Below, piece by piece: positions 1 through 8,332 of a stretch of 64,000 bases of DNA. This DNA comes from Opitutia bacterium (GTDB taxonomy: Bacteria; Verrucomicrobiota; Verrucomicrobiia; Opitutales; Opitutaceae). Below the pieces are notes generated by a model that had not been told where the DNA came from, made no database searches, and saw only the letters and a program-made list of their open reading frames with translations. Position 1 is the stretch's first letter. Each line of letters starts with the position of its first letter. The DNA is taken from NCBI GenBank assembly GCA_016187945.1, contig JACPIT010000004.1, positions 186,001 through 250,000 on the forward strand. Direction: 5' to 3'. Made by a program: the position numbers and the translations under genes.

Positions 1-237
1 GACGCCGCGGTGGCCGCAATCGAGGCGCGCCAGCCGAAATTCGGCGGCTGGGCCACGCCCGGAGCGAACCTGCACGCCGCCGCGCTCGAACTTGCACGCA
101 CGGCCGCGCGTCGCGCCGAGCGTCGCGTGTGCGGTCTGGCCGAGCACGGCAAGACGGTGCGTCCGCTGCTGCTCCAGTATTTGAACCGCGCGTCCGACCT
201 GATCTGGCTGATGGCGCGCGAGGCGGAGAGCAGGTAG
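1..237 (+). CDS. PduO-type cob(I)alamin adenosyltransferase, C-terminal part
   Basis: Only the last 78 codons are present; the reading frame is open from base 1. The tail matches the C-terminal helix of PduO-type ATP:cob(I)alamin adenosyltransferases: a TPG motif, a long amphipathic helix with RTAARRAERRV, and the closing LNRASDLIWLMAREAE. In the family these residues help form the trimeric active site that transfers adenosyl from ATP to corrinoid cobalt, making adenosylcobalamin. The TAG stop lies inside the GTAGG end of a palindromic repeat, so the exact C-terminus is partly set by that repeat. The family call is fairly secure even though most of the protein is outside the window. Confidence 0.8.
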   Translation, partial: DAAVAAIEARQPKFGGWATPGANLHAAALELARTAARRAERRVCGLAEHGKTVRPLLLQYLNRASDLIWLMAREAESR

Positions 238-325
238 GACCGGCTTCAGCCGGTCCATGGCGACCTCCGCTCGCCGATTTCACTCGCGATCGGGTTCCAA
301 CTGGGCCGGCTGAAGCCGGCCCTAC
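234..325. repeat. REP-like paired palindrome (copy 1)
   Basis: Two imperfect hairpins in inverted orientation bound the element. The left arm, 234-256, starts GTAGGACCGGC and is itself palindromic around TTCA. The right arm, 303-325, is the mirror version ending GCCGGCCCTAC. About 46 bp separate them. The same architecture recurs about ten times in the window. The left end provides the stop codon of the adenosyltransferase gene. Confidence 0.8.
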
Positions 326-383
326 TTTCCCCGCCGACCTCGCGCTTGTCTTCCGCCGAAGACTGCCCACAAGTTGTCGCGTC

Positions 384-1013
384 ATGCTTTTGCCCGTCGT
401 CCTCATCCTGATCGCCGCGCTTTTCCGCGTGCTCGCGACGATGGATTTTTCGTGGGCGAACATCTCGCCCGTGATGGCGATCGCGTTTTGCGGCGCGGTG
501 TATTTCCGCAAGCGCTGGACCTGGGCCGTGCCGTTCGTGGCGCTCTGCGTCTCGGACATCTACATCAACTGGTTCTACGCCCGCACCTACGGCTACTCGC
601 TCCCGACCGCGGGCTATTTCGCGCGCTTCGCGTGCTTCGCCGCGGCGATCCTGATCGGCCGCTGGGTCTCGACGCGCAAATCCTGGCTCTGGCTCCTCAA
701 CGGCAGCCTGCTCGGCGCGCTGCTTTTCTACATCGTGACGAACACGCAGTCGTGGTGGTCCGACCCGTTCTACGCGAAGACGCTGGCCGGCTGGTGGCAG
801 GCGCTGACGATCGGGCATCCGGAGTTTCCGCCGACGATCTTCTTTTTCAAAAACACTCTCTTCGGCGATCTGATGTTCACCGGCCTGTTCGCCGGGATCA
901 TGGAGATCATCGCGCACCGCAAAGGCGAACCGAGCCTGATCGACAGCGACGAGGACGAAGAGGAGACCGAGGAAGAAGCCTCGCCCGCGAAGGAAGAAGC
1001 GCAGGCGGAGTGA
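384..1013 (+). CDS. DUF6580-like integral membrane protein
   Basis: 209 residues. Several hydrophobic segments can be seen: about 2-18 (LLPVVLILIAALFRVLA), then segments near 28-45, 50-68, 78-95 and 105-122, and a last one near 160-180. The family-like features are an early R-x-L-x-x-x-D-F-S-W-A-N-I-S-P-V-M-A stretch and a central TNTQSWWSDPFYAKT loop. The C-terminus is a very acidic tail (DSDEDEEETEEE) that probably lies in the cytoplasm. The ATG at 384 was chosen because upstream codons run through the palindromic repeat and the protein then begins with a transmembrane helix. In the family the role is unknown; it resembles ECF-type transporter S components. The only neighbours are repeats. 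Confidence 0.7.
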   Translation: MLLPVVLILIAALFRVLATMDFSWANISPVMAIAFCGAVYFRKRWTWAVPFVALCVSDIYINWFYARTYGYSLPTAGYFARFACFAAAILIGRWVSTRKSWLWLLNGSLLGALLFYIVTNTQSWWSDPFYAKTLAGWWQALTIGHPEFPPTIFFFKNTLFGDLMFTGLFAGIMEIIAHRKGEPSLIDSDEDEEETEEEASPAKEEAQAE

Positions 1014-1120
1014 GCGGAGCGGGCGAACGCACGAGGACGTGGGCGCACAGGAGCGCGGCGACAACGCGGCCACGCTTTCGTTCAGGCCCGGAAGCGCGGC
1101 GACATCTGGCGAACGCGAAA

Positions 1121-1196
1121 TGTAGGAGCGGCTTTACGCCGCGATACGAACGCGGCATCCGCATCGCAGCAGTCGCGGCGTAAAGCCGCTCCTACA
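1121..1196. repeat. REP-like paired palindrome (copy 2, TTTACGCCGC subtype)
   Basis: The arms 1121-1144 and 1173-1196 are perfect 24-bp inverted repeats beginning TGTAGGAGCGG and containing CTTTACGCCGCGA. The spacer is 28 bp. A second copy of this subtype, with a decayed right arm, lies at 32046-32122. The element sits in the 205-bp gap between the DUF6580-like gene and the convergent phoH-like gene, where it could also act as a bidirectional terminator. Confidence 0.8.
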
Positions 1197-1218
1197 ATTC
1201 GGAAGCGCAGGCGTTGCC

Positions 1219-2757
1219 TCAGAGCAAATCCGCGGCGAGTTCGGCGAGGCGGGAACGCTCGCCCTTCGAAAGCTTCACGTGCGCGTGGAGCGACTGGCCC
1301 TTCATCCGGTTGTGGCAGAAAACGAGGCCGTTGCTGCGCGCGTCGACGTAGGGGTTGTCGATCTGCGCGGGGTCGCCGATGAGCACGATCTTCGAACTCT
1401 CGGAAATGCGCGTGATGACCGTCTTCACCTCGTGCGGCGTGAGCTGCTGCGCTTCGTCGAGGATGAAGAAACGTCGCGCGATCGAGCGGCCGCGGATGAA
1501 GCAGAGCGCTTCGATCTCGACGAGGCCGTTCTTGATGAGCCGCTCGTAGGGCTTCATAGGCGGCAGGCCGTTGGAGCCGCCGTTGCCGCCGCCATGCGTG
1601 GGCTGCGGTGCGGTCATGCTCCCGATGACTTCGTCGTGCTTGCGCTTCTTTTTGCCGACTTTCTTCGCGGCGAACTGCGGATCCTTCGGCGGCTTCGAGG
1701 GCATCAGCACTTCGAGCGCGTCATGATAGGGCTGCAGCCACGGCTTCATCTTTTCCTCGAGCGAGCCGGGGAGGAAGCCGATGTCTTTGCCGAGCGCGAT
1801 CACCGGGCGGGAAATCGAGAGGCCGTCGTAGCGCGCGTTTTCCGGATCGGTGATCTGGTGGAGCGCGCAGCCGGTGGAGAGCAGCGTCTTGCCGGTGCCG
1901 GCCTTGCCGAAGCAGGTGATGAGCGAGATCGAGTCGTCCATCAGCGCGTCCATGAAGAACTGCTGCTCGAGATTGCGCGGGCGGATCGGGATGCCGCCGG
2001 GGGCTTTGACGAATTCCGGGAAACGCAGCCGGCGCACGACGCCCTGGCCGTAGTAGCGCCCGGGGGCGGTCTTGCCCTCGGGCGTCATGAGCAGGACGTA
2101 TTCGTTGAGGTAGAGTTTTTGCGCGACGTCGTCGCCGATGGCGAACTGCCCTTCGGAGAAGAAGCGCTGCATGTCGTAGACGTCGAGCGAGAGGGTCTGA
2201 TACGAATCGGTGTCGGGCGCCTCGGGAACTTTGTCGTTGAGGTAGTCCTCCGCTTCGAGACCGACCGCGCGCGCCTTGAGCTGCACGTTGACGTCCTTGG
2301 TGACGAGGATCGTCGGCGGCGGAAAGGTTTCCTGCACGAAGAGCGCCGCCGCGATGATGCGGTTGTCCTTCTTCGTGAAATCCGAGACCACGGCGCGCAG
2401 CCGCTGCATCGCGGGCGTGGACCAGTTGTTCTCGACGAGATAGCGGTTGATGATGATCGAGAGCGTGCCGCCTTGCGGCAGCCTCACGCCTTCGTGCATC
2501 GAGCGCGAGTCGGGCAGCAGCTCTTGGAGCAGCCGGTGCACGCGGCGGGCGTTGCGCCCGCGCTCAGTCGATTGCTCGCCCTTGATGGCATCGAGCTCTT
2601 CCAAAACCTCGACGGGGATCGCGAGGTTGTTCTCCTCGAACTTGAAGATCGACTGCGGGTCGTGCAGCAGGACGTTCGTATCGAGAACGTAGGTTTTAAC
2701 CTTCGTGCCAACGTGATGCTGCGGTGGATTAATTACCCCACTCAGTGTGGATTCCAT
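1219..2757 (-). CDS. PIN domain-PhoH ATPase fusion (PhoH2/YlaK type)
   Basis: 512 residues from the ATG at 2757; an upstream in-frame TTG at 2823 is possible. The N-terminal PIN ribonuclease domain starts YVLDTNVLLHDP near residue 23, with the metal-binding Asp26, and later has VTKDVNVQLKA. The C-terminal half is a PhoH P-loop ATPase with Walker A GKAGTGKT and Walker B FFILDEAQQLT. Family knowledge: PhoH2 proteins couple RNA unwinding and cleavage, and some act in toxin-like modules. Odd: a basic then Gly/Pro-rich insert (KKVGKKKRKHDE through THGGGNGGSNG) interrupts the ATPase domain. There is no antitoxin-like partner next to it. An 8-of-9 DnaA-box-like sequence upstream is probably chance. 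Confidence 0.88.
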   Translation of the reverse strand: MESTLSGVINPPQHHVGTKVKTYVLDTNVLLHDPQSIFKFEENNLAIPVEVLEELDAIKGEQSTERGRNARRVHRLLQELLPDSRSMHEGVRLPQGGTLSIIINRYLVENNWSTPAMQRLRAVVSDFTKKDNRIIAAALFVQETFPPPTILVTKDVNVQLKARAVGLEAEDYLNDKVPEAPDTDSYQTLSLDVYDMQRFFSEGQFAIGDDVAQKLYLNEYVLLMTPEGKTAPGRYYGQGVVRRLRFPEFVKAPGGIPIRPRNLEQQFFMDALMDDSISLITCFGKAGTGKTLLSTGCALHQITDPENARYDGLSISRPVIALGKDIGFLPGSLEEKMKPWLQPYHDALEVLMPSKPPKDPQFAAKKVGKKKRKHDEVIGSMTAPQPTHGGGNGGSNGLPPMKPYERLIKNGLVEIEALCFIRGRSIARRFFILDEAQQLTPHEVKTVITRISESSKIVLIGDPAQIDNPYVDARSNGLVFCHNRMKGQSLHAHVKLSKGERSRLAELAADLL

Positions 2758-2835
2758 CGACGTGGATAACTTGTGAGCAACCCATGCATCCGCTTGCGGG
2801 CTTTGTAAATGCGATAATCGCAAGTTGGTGAAGAT

Positions 2836-5800
2836 TTACGCCGCCGATACAGGTGCCGCGGCCGACTTCAGCCGCCGTGCGATGCGGATTTTGAAATCGT
2901 CGACGACCTCGAAGAGCACCGGCACGATCAGCAGACTGAGGCCGGTGGACGTGATCAGTCCGCCGATTACCGCGAGCGCCATCGGGGCGCGAAAGCCGGA
3001 CGAATCCCAGACGGCCATCGGAGCCATGCCCGCGATCATCGCCACGGTGGTCATAACGATCGGCCGCGCACGCTTGCGGCAGGCATCCGTGATCGCTTCC
3101 GCGCGACTCGGGCCCAAATCGCGGCGCGCCATGATCGCGTATTCGACGAGCAGGATCGAGTTCTTGGTGACGATGCCCATGAGCATCACCATGCCGATCA
3201 GCGCGGCCATCGAGAGGCCGAGACCGGAAAGCGCCAGCGCGCAGAACGCTCCACCGAGCGACAAGGGTAACGCGGCCAGAATCGTGATCGGCTGGAGGAA
3301 GTCGTGAAAAAGCAGCACGAGCACGGCATAAACGCAGAAGACGCCTACAAGCATCGCCAGACCGAAGCTGCCGAAAAGTTCGCCGAGATTTTCCGCCTCG
3401 CCCGACTTGAGCCGGCGCACCTCGGCGGGGAGATGTTGGAGCGAGTTCAGTCGATCGACCTCCGCCAGGACGTCGCCCGTCGGCCGACCTTGGGTTTCGA
3501 TGTCGATCGTGACGTGGCGGCGGCGATCGAAGCGATCAATCTGGCTCGGCCCGCCCTCGAGGGCGACTTCGGCAATTCTCCCGAGGGAGACAGCGCCGCT
3601 TTTTCCCGGGACTCGCAGGTTTTCGATCGTCGCTAATTTTCCGCGCTGGTCCGGCGCGAGCAGCGTGCGGATCGCGATCTGGCGGGCGGGCAGGTTGAGT
3701 CGCGGCAAATCCTGCTCGTAGTCGCCCGTCGTCGCCACGCGCACGGCATCGCCGATCGCGGCCGCGGTGACGCCCAGTTCGGCGGCTTTGACGAAATCGG
3801 GGCGCACGACGACCTCCGGACGTTGCAGGCCGGCCCGCGAGACGATGTTGCCGAGATCGGGAAGCGCTCGCAGCTCGGACATCACCCGGCGGGCGGCCGC
3901 GAGCAGCGAACTCATGTCGTCGCCCGCGAGCACCACAGAGACTTTTTCGCCCATGCCGTCGCCGCCCACGACAATCCGCGCGCCGGGGATGGCGTCGAGC
4001 GGCCCGCGCAACCGCGCCTCGATCTGCTGTTGCGATCGCTCGCGCTCTGCGGCCGGAGCGAGCTGCAACGTCAGGGTCGCCTTTCGCACTTCGCCCGCGC
4101 TGCCCGCAGAGCCAAAATCGCCCGCGGCACCGGCTCCGACACTCGTGCAGACGCTGCGCACCTCGGGGATAGCCGCCGCGATCCTTCGCGCTCGCTCTGC
4201 CACCTCCAAGGTGTCGTCGAGGCTGCTGGCGGGCGGAAGTTCGACGGCGATCTCGATCCGGTCTTCGTCCTCCGCGCCCATGAACGTGACCGACAACAGC
4301 GTGCCCACGAGCGCGGACGCGACGAGGAGGACGCTCGCGGCACCGAGCGTCTTCGCCGGATGCGCCAAGCACGTCCGGACCACCTTCAGGTAGCCGGTCA
4401 TGATGCGGCCGGCCTGCGTCTCCGTCTGCGGTTTCGGTTTCAGCAGGTAAGCCGCCATCATCGGCGTGAGCAGACGGGCAACGAGGAGAGAAAACAGCAC
4501 CGCGATCGCCGCGGTCCACCCGAACTGCCGGAAAAACAAACCGACGATGCCGCTCATCGCTGCGGTCGGCACGAACACCGCGACCAACGTCAACGACGTC
4601 GCGATCACGGCGAGGCCGATTTCGTTGGCGCCCTCCAACGCGGCATCTCGCGGACTCTTGCCGCCCATCAGGTGCCGCTCGATGTTTTCCACCTCGACGA
4701 TGGCATCGTCCACGAGCACGCCCACGACGAGCGTCAGCGCGAGGAGCGTGATCGTGTTGAGTTGAAATCCCAGCAGCGACATCGCCGCGAAAGTCGGAAT
4801 CACGGACAACGGCAGCGCCACGGCCGAGATGAGCGTCGCGCGTCGGTCGCGCAGGAACAGCCACACCACCACGACGGCGAGGCCGGCCCCCTCGTAGAGC
4901 GCCTGCATGGCCGAGTCGTAGCTCTTGACGATCGGCCCGATGGTGTTGCCGACCTCCCGCAGCTTCACCATCGGAAAGGCCCGCGCGATCTCAGCCACCT
5001 TGTCCCGCGCGCGCTCCACCACGGCGACCTCGCTGGCGCCGCGAGCGCGCAGCACTTGAAACGTAATCGCCGGCTTTCCGTCGAGCAGTGCGATGTGGCG
5101 GCGCTCCGCTGCGGTGTCGCGAACGGTCGCCACGGCGTCGAGGCGGACGCGGCGCCCGCCGTCGAGCGGGACGTGCAGCGACGCCACGGCCACAGCGTCG
5201 CGCACGGTGCCGACAGTGCGCACCGATTGTTCGAGGCCTCCGATGTCGGCGCGTCCGCCCGGCGACTCCTGCTGCACGCGACGGATCGCGGACGAGATTT
5301 CTCCGGCGGTGACGTTCAGTGCGAGAAGCTTGGTTTGATCCAGCTCCACGCGAATCTCGCGCGTGATGCCGCCCAGGCGCACAACTTGGCCGACTCCCTC
5401 GACGGAGAGAAGGGCGTTGCCGATCTCGTGGTCGACCAGCCAGGAAAGGTCCGCCTCGTCCAACGAGTCCGACTCGACGGCAAACGTAACGATGGCTCCG
5501 CCGGCGACCGTCACCCGCGACACGATCGGCGCCGGCATCTCAGCCGGGAGTTCGGAGCGGATGCCATCGACGGCATTGCGCACATCGTTCACGGCCTCCT
5601 GCACGTTTTTCCGCAGGACGAACTCGACCGTCGTGACGGAGGAGCCGTCGTTCACCGTCGAGGCGATGTGCCGGATGTCCGCGACGGTCGCGACCGCGTC
5701 CTCGATCTTGCGCGTGACCTCGGTCTCGAGCGTCGACGGCGTCGCCCCCGGCAACACCGCGGTGACGGTCACCGTCGGGAGTTCCATGTCGGGAAAATCC

Positions 5801-5904
5801 TGCACCGGCAGGCTCCTAAAACCGAGGAGGCCGGCCACAGTCAGCAAGCCGAACAACAAGAGGGATGGAGTCGGCTTTCCGATGGCCCAAGCGGAGAAAT
5901 TCAT
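2836..5904 (-). CDS. RND efflux pump inner-membrane permease
   Basis: 1022 residues, normal for AcrB/MexB-type permeases. Seen: an N-terminal helix at about 10-28, a first porter region with PGATPSTLETEVTRKIE, a transmembrane block from about 335 with the proton-relay signature VVGVLVDDAIVEVENIERH (paired Asp), a second porter region, and a final helix block ending near VIGGLITSTGLSLLIVPVLFEVVDD. The pump uses the proton gradient to expel substrates from periplasm or membrane through an adaptor and an outer-membrane duct. The substrate cannot be read from sequence; the D-D motif and the lack of metal-ligand clusters favour organic compounds over metal ions. Its ATG overlaps the adaptor stop by 4 bp, so the two are co-translated. 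Confidence 0.92.
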   Translation of the reverse strand: MNFSAWAIGKPTPSLLLFGLLTVAGLLGFRSLPVQDFPDMELPTVTVTAVLPGATPSTLETEVTRKIEDAVATVADIRHIASTVNDGSSVTTVEFVLRKNVQEAVNDVRNAVDGIRSELPAEMPAPIVSRVTVAGGAIVTFAVESDSLDEADLSWLVDHEIGNALLSVEGVGQVVRLGGITREIRVELDQTKLLALNVTAGEISSAIRRVQQESPGGRADIGGLEQSVRTVGTVRDAVAVASLHVPLDGGRRVRLDAVATVRDTAAERRHIALLDGKPAITFQVLRARGASEVAVVERARDKVAEIARAFPMVKLREVGNTIGPIVKSYDSAMQALYEGAGLAVVVVWLFLRDRRATLISAVALPLSVIPTFAAMSLLGFQLNTITLLALTLVVGVLVDDAIVEVENIERHLMGGKSPRDAALEGANEIGLAVIATSLTLVAVFVPTAAMSGIVGLFFRQFGWTAAIAVLFSLLVARLLTPMMAAYLLKPKPQTETQAGRIMTGYLKVVRTCLAHPAKTLGAASVLLVASALVGTLLSVTFMGAEDEDRIEIAVELPPASSLDDTLEVAERARRIAAAIPEVRSVCTSVGAGAAGDFGSAGSAGEVRKATLTLQLAPAAERERSQQQIEARLRGPLDAIPGARIVVGGDGMGEKVSVVLAGDDMSSLLAAARRVMSELRALPDLGNIVSRAGLQRPEVVVRPDFVKAAELGVTAAAIGDAVRVATTGDYEQDLPRLNLPARQIAIRTLLAPDQRGKLATIENLRVPGKSGAVSLGRIAEVALEGGPSQIDRFDRRRHVTIDIETQGRPTGDVLAEVDRLNSLQHLPAEVRRLKSGEAENLGELFGSFGLAMLVGVFCVYAVLVLLFHDFLQPITILAALPLSLGGAFCALALSGLGLSMAALIGMVMLMGIVTKNSILLVEYAIMARRDLGPSRAEAITDACRKRARPIVMTTVAMIAGMAPMAVWDSSGFRAPMALAVIGGLITSTGLSLLIVPVLFEVVDDFKIRIARRLKSAAAPVSAA

Positions 5905-7040
5905 CGCGCGGCTCCGGCGCGGGCGGACGGCGCTTCGGCGGCGGCGCCTTCCGAGGACGCGGCCGATAGTCGGACCGTGTCGCCTTCGTCGAGAAAGCTG
6001 CCGCCCGATCGCACGACCCGATCCGCCACGCTCAAGTCCGCCCCGAGGATCTCGACCGCACGACCAGACCGACGCCCGGTCGACACCTTTATCCGCTGCA
6101 CGCGGTTGGAACTGTCGACCTTCATCACGTATTCAAAACCGTCGCGGAACACCAAGGCCGACTCGGGCACATGGAGGGCGCGGGTGGCGCCAGACTGGAG
6201 TTCCCCCGACGCAAACATCCCCGCGCGCAACCACGCGGGCTCCGGCAGATCGACATACACCGTCGCACCCAGCGTCGCGGAGTCCACGAGCGGCGACACC
6301 TGGCGCACGACCCCCGTGACGCCTGGCTTGCCGGCGGATTCGAGCGTCGCGGACTGTCCCCGGACAACGCGCGCGAGTTGGTCTGCCGGCACCAACGCGC
6401 GCCATTCGAGGCGTCGCTGTCGGATGAGGCGGAACAATTCCGCGCCGGGACCGGACACCGCGCCGACGGTGGCGGAGCGCGAGGAAATCACACCGTCGTC
6501 GGGCGCGCGCACCTCGGCGTGGAGCAACCGCAGGCGCTGGAGCTGGAGTTGCGCGCGGGCCGAGGCGAGTTGGGCTTCGCCCGCCTTTTCGTCCGCCTCG
6601 TTCTGCCGGAGATCGCCTTCGCTCATGCCTCCCGTGTTTCCCAGGCGGCGCGCGCGGGCCGCCTTGTCCGTGGCGCGCACCGACAACGCCTCCGCTTGGG
6701 CAACAGCCGCCTCCGCCACGGCAAGATCCGCAGCGAGCAGACCACTATCGAACCGGGCCAGCAGTTCTCCCTTCGTGACGACATCGCCGACATTCACCAA
6801 CACTTCCTCCAGCCGCACGTCGCCGACTTCGGCGCCGACGATCGATTCCTGCCAGGGCGCGATGCTGCCATGAGCTTCGATCCGCTCCGGCCAGTCGGCG
6901 ATCGTCGGGGAGACGACTTCTACTGTGAGCGCCGGCTTGGCGGGCGCGTCAGCCGGCGCCGGCGAGCGACCGCAGCCGGCCAGCAGCGCGACCGCGCAGA
7001 GTGCCTCGACGATGGCTGAAGGCGGAAGGGTGTGTTTCAT
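5901..7040 (-). CDS. RND periplasmic adaptor lipoprotein (MFP/HlyD family)
   Basis: 379 residues from the ATG at 7040. The N-terminus is a lipoprotein signal with a clear lipobox (VALLAGC), so the mature protein should be anchored by lipidated Cys. Then come a lipoyl/barrel-sandwich half (GSIAPWQESIVGAEVGD), a helical hairpin (ADLAVAEAAVAQAEALSVRA through ARAQLQLQRLRLLHAEV), the second lipoyl half (VRAPDDGVISS) and beta-barrel/membrane-proximal domains. It links the RND pump to an outer-membrane channel. The frame stays open upstream to 7211 and would add a stretch with a hydrophobic segment (MIVVTLILVLLVVLVA). I prefer the lipobox start, but neither start has a visible Shine-Dalgarno. Confidence 0.87.
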   Translation of the reverse strand: MKHTLPPSAIVEALCAVALLAGCGRSPAPADAPAKPALTVEVVSPTIADWPERIEAHGSIAPWQESIVGAEVGDVRLEEVLVNVGDVVTKGELLARFDSGLLAADLAVAEAAVAQAEALSVRATDKAARARRLGNTGGMSEGDLRQNEADEKAGEAQLASARAQLQLQRLRLLHAEVRAPDDGVISSRSATVGAVSGPGAELFRLIRQRRLEWRALVPADQLARVVRGQSATLESAGKPGVTGVVRQVSPLVDSATLGATVYVDLPEPAWLRAGMFASGELQSGATRALHVPESALVFRDGFEYVMKVDSSNRVQRIKVSTGRRSGRAVEILGADLSVADRVVRSGGSFLDEGDTVRLSAASSEGAAAEAPSARAGAAR

Positions 7041-7229
7041 GGAGGCGCGTCGCGAGTGGCGGTCGAGCGTCGGAGCGGGAGCTTCGTCGTCGGGCGCACT
7101 GTCGTCGCCTTCCGCGGTGTCGGTTGCGACCAACACCACGAGCAGAACGAGAATCAAAGTTACGACGATCATGCCACGCACCGGCCGCCGGAGAGCGGGC
7201 CGCAGGTGCAACGAGAGGTCGATGTCCGT

Positions 7230-8186
7230 TCAGAACCGGTAACGGAGACTGAGCCGGCCGTAGCTGGCGGATTTCCCGTCCAGCTTCAGGTTCCGGTCGT
7301 AGTAATCGAACTCCCGGTCGAGCGTCATCCCGCCGTCGATGACCACGGCGAGACGGGGATTGAACTGGTATTCGGCGCCCACACCCAAACGGGTTTCCCG
7401 AAAATCCAGGTAGGTGCTGCCGAGACCGGCAGCCGGCGCCTGCGAGAGGTAGTAGGTGCCGCCTTGCATCGACAGGCCGGCGTTCAGGCTGAGCGCTTCG
7501 CTGAATTTGTAGGAGACTCCGGTGCGCGGAAACCCGATCGCCAAATCCCAGCGGGGAGCGAAGCTCCACCGCACGCCGAGCATCGGGAGCACTTTCATGT
7601 CGCCCCGCGTCATGCCCACGATGCCCACGCTCCACGAGAAGGCGGGACTGACTTCCTTTCCGATCGTGGCCACCCCGAACAGACTGAAACTGTCTCCCGA
7701 GATGCTTCCGGAGTCGGAGCAAAAACTGGGGCTGAGCATCGCCATCGTGGACCAGCCCGGCCCGATCTCGCGGGAGAGATTTTTCAGGGCGATGAAACTG
7801 AGACCGATTTCCTCGAGCGCCTTCGGGAGCGGGACGGCCCCCGTCGCCTCGAACTCGTCGCGTTTCCACGAAAGCGACGAGGAGAACATCCACGTGTCGG
7901 GCGCAGGCAGCGAGAACGACGCCTCGAACTCATAGTGGCTGATCTCGACCGTGCCGATCTTCCCATTCCGTTCGACGTCGCCTTCGGACGAAAACGCATA
8001 CGACGCGGTGACGTCACTGAGCGCGAAGGTCGCGGGCGCTTCGCCGGGACCACCGGGCCCGCCCGGCTGAGCGACAAGTTTCGCGGCGACGAGGCCGCAG
8101 CTCAGAACGAGCGCAGCCGGCGGAAGCAAAGCGGCGAAGCGACGCCGCGCCGCGCCCAATGGAGTGGATGTGGTGGAGTGATTCAT
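7230..8186 (-). CDS. Outer-membrane beta-barrel protein (DUF6268-like)
   Basis: 318 residues from ATG 8186; another in-frame ATG is at 8195. A signal peptide (LLPPAALVLSCGLVAAKLVA) is followed by a Gly/Pro stretch and then alternating amphipathic beta strands (FEASFSLPAPDTWMFSSSLSW, LDLAIG-type turns), closing with SLRYRF. A C-terminal aromatic Phe is the usual BAM recognition signal. It is first in the operon with the adaptor and RND pump, which otherwise has no TolC-type duct. It is too small and lacks the long helices of a TolC protein, so it is unlikely to be the exit duct. Function unknown. Confidence 0.65.
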   Translation of the reverse strand: MNHSTTSTPLGAARRRFAALLPPAALVLSCGLVAAKLVAQPGGPGGPGEAPATFALSDVTASYAFSSEGDVERNGKIGTVEISHYEFEASFSLPAPDTWMFSSSLSWKRDEFEATGAVPLPKALEEIGLSFIALKNLSREIGPGWSTMAMLSPSFCSDSGSISGDSFSLFGVATIGKEVSPAFSWSVGIVGMTRGDMKVLPMLGVRWSFAPRWDLAIGFPRTGVSYKFSEALSLNAGLSMQGGTYYLSQAPAAGLGSTYLDFRETRLGVGAEYQFNPRLAVVIDGGMTLDREFDYYDRNLKLDGKSASYGRLSLRYRF

Positions 8187-8239
8187 TCGCCCCATGTGTC
8201 CAGCCCCGCCGCCGAATGTCCCCGCCGAGAGTGCAAAAG

Positions 8240-8269
8240 ATTGTTTCCGCACCCGCTCCCGGAAACAAT
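8240..8269. promoter_or_regulatory. 10-bp inverted repeat between divergent efflux and two-component operons
   Basis: ATTGTTTCCG at 8240-8249 is perfectly inverted as CGGAAACAAT at 8260-8269, with a 10-bp spacer, so the half-site centres are about two helical turns apart. It lies in the only shared intergenic region between the barrel-adaptor-pump operon and the OmpR-like regulator, and is AT-richer than its surroundings. The geometry fits a dimeric regulator operator. The obvious candidate is the adjacent OmpR-like protein, but this is inference. Confidence 0.5.
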
Positions 8270-8332
8270 TTGTTACACATTCAAGCATCCCCTCTGCATC
8301 CGCCGGTCGACTAGGCTCCGCGCATCACCCTC

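Noticed and set aside
2760..2769. GTTATCCACG, close to a DnaA box, upstream of the phoH-like gene
   Set aside because: A single box without a cluster, AT-rich unwinding element or dnaA/dnaN genes nearby; chance is likely.
3823..6873. Long open frame antisense to the RND pump and adaptor
   Set aside because: It is an Arg/His-rich shadow of the real genes on the minus strand with no recognisable domain.
7041..7211. Separate small membrane protein or N-terminal extension of the adaptor
   Set aside because: The frame is continuous with the adaptor and has one hydrophobic segment, but the lipobox start at 7040 gives a typical adaptor. It is kept only as an alternative start.
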